From: Cavia porcellus
Taxonomy: Eukaryota; Chordata; Mammalia; Rodentia; Caviidae
Assembly (NCBI RefSeq): GCF_034190915.1
Contig: NW_026947503.1
Coordinates: forward strand, 23,084,532 to 23,148,531
Length of the DNA stretch: 64,000 nucleotides
Direction of reading: 5' to 3'
A program made the translations under genes and the position numbers. Shown here one piece after another: positions 60,176-64,000 of this stretch; position 1 is the stretch's first letter, and every line of letters starts with the position of its first letter. The notes beneath the pieces were generated by a model. That model was given only the letters and a program-made list of their open reading frames with translations. It was not told where the DNA came from and searched no databases.

Positions 60176-60333
60176 CTATCTTTAAATGTTTATCCGAGGA
60201 TATTTCAGTTTGTTGTGATTTTATTCTTTTCCAAGGTTTGGAAATTTTTTATCAGTTGAAATATTTGATTTGTATTTTTAGGCTTTTTTAAACATTAGTT
60301 TTTAATGGAATTCATGTTTTTTTCCCTTTCTAG

Positions 60334-60375
60334 ACATTTGAAGAAATTATACTAAGTGGAAGAAGACTCTGTATG
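60334..60375 (+). other. Exon-like segment C (42 nt, speculative)
   Basis: A strong polypyrimidine tract and AG (gtttttttccctttctag) precede it, and gtaagt follows. Only one frame is open: TFEEIILSGRRLCM, phase 0 at both ends, compatible with segment B. No family recognised. It could be a microexon or chance. Confidence 0.2.
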
Positions 60376-62650
60376 GTAAGTTTCATGAGGTTTAACTTCA
60401 TAAAGTCAAGGTATGGGAGTGTCATACCATGCAGTAATTTATTTCTGAAAGATTTTTAAATATTACCTTATTTCCTATTTTTTCTTCATAACTACATCTC
60501 CAAGATATAGCATTCTTCCATATATTTGATTTTCTCCTTCCAAAATAATGTTCTTTGAGACTCTGACTTCTTATCCTGCTTATTTTCAGTCCCCTTTCTT
60601 GTAGCTTACACTAAAACTAGAGTCCTAGAAATGTGTTACTTACATGCATTTATTACTAAGTTGTCTTCCTGAGTGCATGTGTCTGTGCTTCCTCTAAGAC
60701 TTGGCAGCATCAGCATCAGTTGTGTTCAAAGTTGGAGTTTATTTTTCTATTTAAAATAATTTGAAAGCTAATATATTCTATACCTCCAAGTAATACTGGA
60801 AATATGTCACATTTGTTCTTGTTGATATTAGCTTTTTGTTTTAATGGGAGTGACAGGGTGCTCATGAAAATTTATAATAAAATAACCACCATTATGCTCT
60901 TGACATATGTTCCAACAAAGAATTAATTTAAAGTAGAAATGAATTGTTTAATATTAATGTTGGGATTAAAGACCACACTTTCAATTTCTTCTAAATTCTA
61001 TTTTCAAAATATCTCTCCATGTCTTCCCTCCATTTTGGAATCTCCTTCTCTCATCTAGATGCTGCTTATATCTAGACTATACGAGTGTAATGAACTCTTA
61101 ACAAGTCTTAACGGAACAGCTCTCCCAACTCACAGACACTCTTTGGTATGGCCATCAGAGTGCCAGCTAAGCTATAATTTAAGATACAATTACCATCCAG
61201 TTTAAAAGCTTCCAACTGCCTATAAAAGAAAGAAATATTAATAATAAGCTTTGACAAAAGCTCTTTTTCAGTAATTATGTCACTTGGCCAAATAGTTTAT
61301 CAAGTCTACCTTAATAATTTAATTTTAAAGGCTTACATAAGTTACAAAAAATAGAATCTCACAATATTCTCACCATTTCTTTCCCTCTGGCATTACAATG
61401 CTACAATTATATCACAGGTTCAGAAAAAAAGAGAAAGGATATTTTTAGTAGAGAGAGTAATCCAATTTAGCACTGTAATCTTCTTTGCTATCTGATAAAT
61501 TGGGTCTAACAAACATATATTTTTCTGCCCCAGAAAATTGCATTGGTTTGAACATAGACTCAGCACTTTCATTACATAGATACTTTGGAACTAAATGTAC
61601 CTAATACTCAGAATAGCAACAAACTGCCTAACTAGCTTCAATCTACTATTGTCACTGTAAATCAGAGCATGTCACTGCTATAGGACCTGTAACCAATTTT
61701 TTGAAATTAACATCTGTTAATTCTAATGCAACAAGTGCCAAAGATAGCAAATGACAAATTAAACATATTCTTGATTATGAAGTACTTACTTGTCCAAAAA
61801 TGAACAAGAACTCCATATGTCAAGTAATTGAAGACTTTAAAGAAAACTCTAACACTTTAGTAAGGATTCTAAAGAGTTTTTATTTACATTAGATGTATGC
61901 ATATTATTATTTATTCATATTAATACACAAATAATTTGTGGACCTAGTCTACAGAAATATGTCTGCTAACCAATAACGAAATAAAAATAATATGAAGCAA
62001 AAACTACTATTTTCATTATCTCCGTTTTAGAATGTTTTAAAATTTTCCAAACTGTACCATACCTCAAAATTTAATGTATAGGTAACTATACATGAATACT
62101 TTTTAGAGTAGACTATGAATACCTGAACCTGGGAAATATGTGGAGGAAGGGACACAGAAGATAGTTAACAAGTACAGCAACACAGTCAGATAGAAGGACT
62201 AATTCTTAACATTCTGTAATAGCAGTTTCCAAAATTCTTGGTACTAAAGATGAGTTTTGTGGAAGACATTTTTTTCCATGGATCAGGGTATTTGGGGTAG
62301 CAATTTTCAGATGACTCATACATTACATCTATTGTGCACCTTATTTCTCTTACTATTACATTGTAATAGATAATGAAATAGAGAACTCACCAAAATGCAG
62401 AAGCAAGTAAATAAAATAATAGGTAGGTCTTGTGCAGAATAAAGTGTTAGATTCTGATTTAAAAGGTAGCTATACAATTGAATTGCACCAATTCACTTGC
62501 CACTATAAAGCCTGACACTACATGCAGTTTATCACTTGCCACTTGCCTACAGGGTTTTGATTTGAGACTGGAAATGTCACACTATACCCCCAGGAATATG
62601 TATACTTATTATATGCTAATTAAAAATAAAAATGTACAAAGATTCTCTTT
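60376..62650. other. Unassigned AT-rich interval
   Basis: The segment near 60990-61240 has a faint L2-like look. No gene or confident repeat. Confidence 0.45.
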
Positions 62651-62664
62651 AAAACAAAGTTGTT

Positions 62665-62783
62665 GGGACTGGGGATTTAGCTCAGCGGCGTAAGCACCTG
62701 CCTTGCAAGCAGGCGGTCGTGAGTTCGATCCCTGGTACCAATAAAAAGGAAAAAGACAAAAAAATAAAATAAATAAAATAAAT
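62665..62783 (+). mobile_element. ID-type tRNA-Ala SINE, young, perfect 14-bp duplication
   Basis: The cleanest copy in the window: A box 'tagctcagcggcgtaagcac', anticodon arm with a TGC loop, B box 'gagttcgatccctggtacca', then 'ataaaaaggaaaaagacaaa' and an (AAAT)n tail. Target-site duplication aaaacaaagttgtt lies at 62651-62664 and 62784-62797 with no mismatch. Confidence 0.97.
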
Positions 62784-62797
62784 AAAACAAAGTTGTT

Positions 62798-63888
62798 AAA
62801 TATATTTCTTTAATCAAAGTGAAAGTATATTTCATCTCCATTGATTAAAGATCTAAACTTTTTCTCAATGGGAGCAAAGGAGAGAGGAAAATAAAAAAGA
62901 TCTAAGATGCAATATGTACCAATTCCACATGAGAAACATCTTTATTAACTATCAAAAATTGTGCTAATAAAATTAATAAAAAGCTTACATGAATGTATTA
63001 TATATAAAAAGAAACAAGTTTTTTAAAATAAAATTTATGTTTGTTTTGACTCTGTTTCAACAATTTTCAAAGCTATAATTAATATTCTGAGAACATTAGT
63101 TTAGTAACTATCTCAGAAAGCTAACCTGTAAGCTCGACATTTTCAGTCTGAGGGTTCATAGAGTATAGTTGCATGCACATTTAAAAATGCATACGGGTTC
63201 TTATATGCAAATATTTTAATCAGGAGAGAGGGAAGGAGAGGGAGAGGGTAAGAAGGTGGGAGAAGAAAAAGCAAGTGACACAGAGAGACAGAGACAGAGA
63301 GACAGACACAGAACGTGTTACTATTCAAGTTCAGAGTGTTCCATATATTTTCAAAAACCAAAAAGTGCTAAATAATCTACAAATGCTTAATGTAAGCAAA
63401 TGTATTATATGATCATATAAAGGAAAAATGGTTTGCTATTTTGTAAAAATTGCAAGTATATTAATAAATCAAAGTGTTATTTTTCATTTTTCTAATTGTT
63501 TAGAATTATAAAGATTAATAAATATCAACACTATGGTATTATTGTATTAACTAATGTTGCATGTTAAAAACCATATGAGTTTACTATTTTTGCTGAAATT
63601 CCACTAGTGTTAATAATGGTATTATTCATTAAAATATGCGGTCAATAAAATTTAGATTAAAGCACTGCATTTCTTTCAGTTTAATATGATTAACAGTAAA
63701 TCTTCACTAATTGCAAATGATTTGAAATATATTCAGTGCTTTCCTTCAGGAATCCGTTCAGCTTCATTTGCTATAACCATATTTAGGGTCTTATCTTTCA
63801 GAAAGCAAGGTGATGCCATAGACAAATAATTAATTCCAAATCATATAATTTTTAAAATATAATTAATATTGTCCTATAAAAATCATAG
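62798..63888. other. Unassigned AT-rich interval
   Basis: Only a purine (GA-rich) tract at 63222-63312 stands out. Confidence 0.5.
63222..63312 (+). repeat. GA-rich purine tract
   Basis: GGAGAGAGGGAAGG-type units followed by (AGAGACAG)n-like units. Confidence 0.85.
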
Positions 63889-63890
63889 AC

Positions 63891-64000
63891 TAGCTGAGTG
63901 TGGCTATGCATGCCTATAATCTCAGCTTTTGGGTGGCTGAGGCAGAAACATCACCACGAGTTTAAGGCCAACCTAGGCTGTGTAAGTGAGTTCAAAGTCA
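63891..64000 (+). mobile_element. B1 SINE, cut by the window end
   Basis: 'tagctgagtgtggctatgca' head, 'ataatctcagcttttgggtg' and 'gagtttaaggccaacctagg' followed by the start of the duplicated part ('gtgagttcaaagtca'). Confidence 0.9.

Noticed and set aside
62665..62740. Functional tRNA-Ala gene
   Set aside because: It has tRNA-like boxes and a TGC loop, but also an ID head, an extended 3' unique part, an A-rich tail and a target-site duplication. It is a SINE.

Overview
This window is AT-rich vertebrate nuclear DNA, almost certainly from a rodent. The rodent signals are tRNA-Ala-derived ID-type SINEs, B1 elements with the internal duplication typical of rodents, composite B1/ID (B4-like) elements, MaLR-type LTRs, and L1 elements whose 5' ends are built from tandem monomers. 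Older shared mammalian repeats (MIR, L2, an MLT1-like LTR, eroded L1) lie in the remainder. I cannot name the species. I see no bacterial-type operon, no CRISPR array, no rRNA or intact tRNA gene, and no confident host protein-coding gene. Most short open frames are chance or come from transposon fossils. The window reads as a gene desert or the inside of a very large intron.

Layout. 0-8 kb: eroded L1 3' ends, a MaLR-type LTR (2.0-2.4 kb), a SINE with target-site duplication (4.05-4.19 kb) and a long GAA tract (4.4-4.6 kb). 8.2-8.6 kb: an LTR-like segment with a TATA box and a CT tract. 10.5-13.3 kb: old LTR and B4-like fragments. 14.5-17 kb: a possible broken processed pseudogene of unknown parent. 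20.4-21.2 kb: MIR and L2. 24.8-25.3 kb: a second MaLR-type LTR. 27.5-34.4 kb: two plus-strand L1-related elements back to back. 35.1-41.6 kb: a nearly full-length minus-strand L1. 41.6-42.7 kb: a long inverted repeat. 44.6-48.1 kb: a 5'-truncated minus-strand L1. 48.25-48.95 kb: a second LTR related to the one at 8 kb. 51.6-60.2 kb: two minus-strand L1s in tandem, the first interrupted by a chimeric SINE-L1 insertion. 60.2-64 kb: unique AT-rich sequence, a young SINE at 62.66 kb and a B1 cut by the window end.

The most interesting signals are in retrotransposon mechanics. (1) A 1.7-kb insertion at 52.44-54.18 kb carries an ID SINE fused to a monomeric L1 promoter plus a 3'-truncated ORF1. It has no poly(A) at its 3' end but has a perfect 13-14 bp target-site duplication. 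(2) A 63-bp tailless SINE copy at 50.53-50.60 kb stops in the T-loop and also has a duplication. (3) A half-L1 (HAL1-like) element at 27.5-31.6 kb has a 5'UTR, ORF1 and 3'UTR but almost no ORF2. (4) There are two different monomer types in L1 promoters. (5) The L1 3'UTRs contain degenerate modules spaced about 150 bp apart. Three short exon-like segments with compatible phases (24.45, 25.82, 60.33 kb) are the only hint of a host gene, and they are weak.
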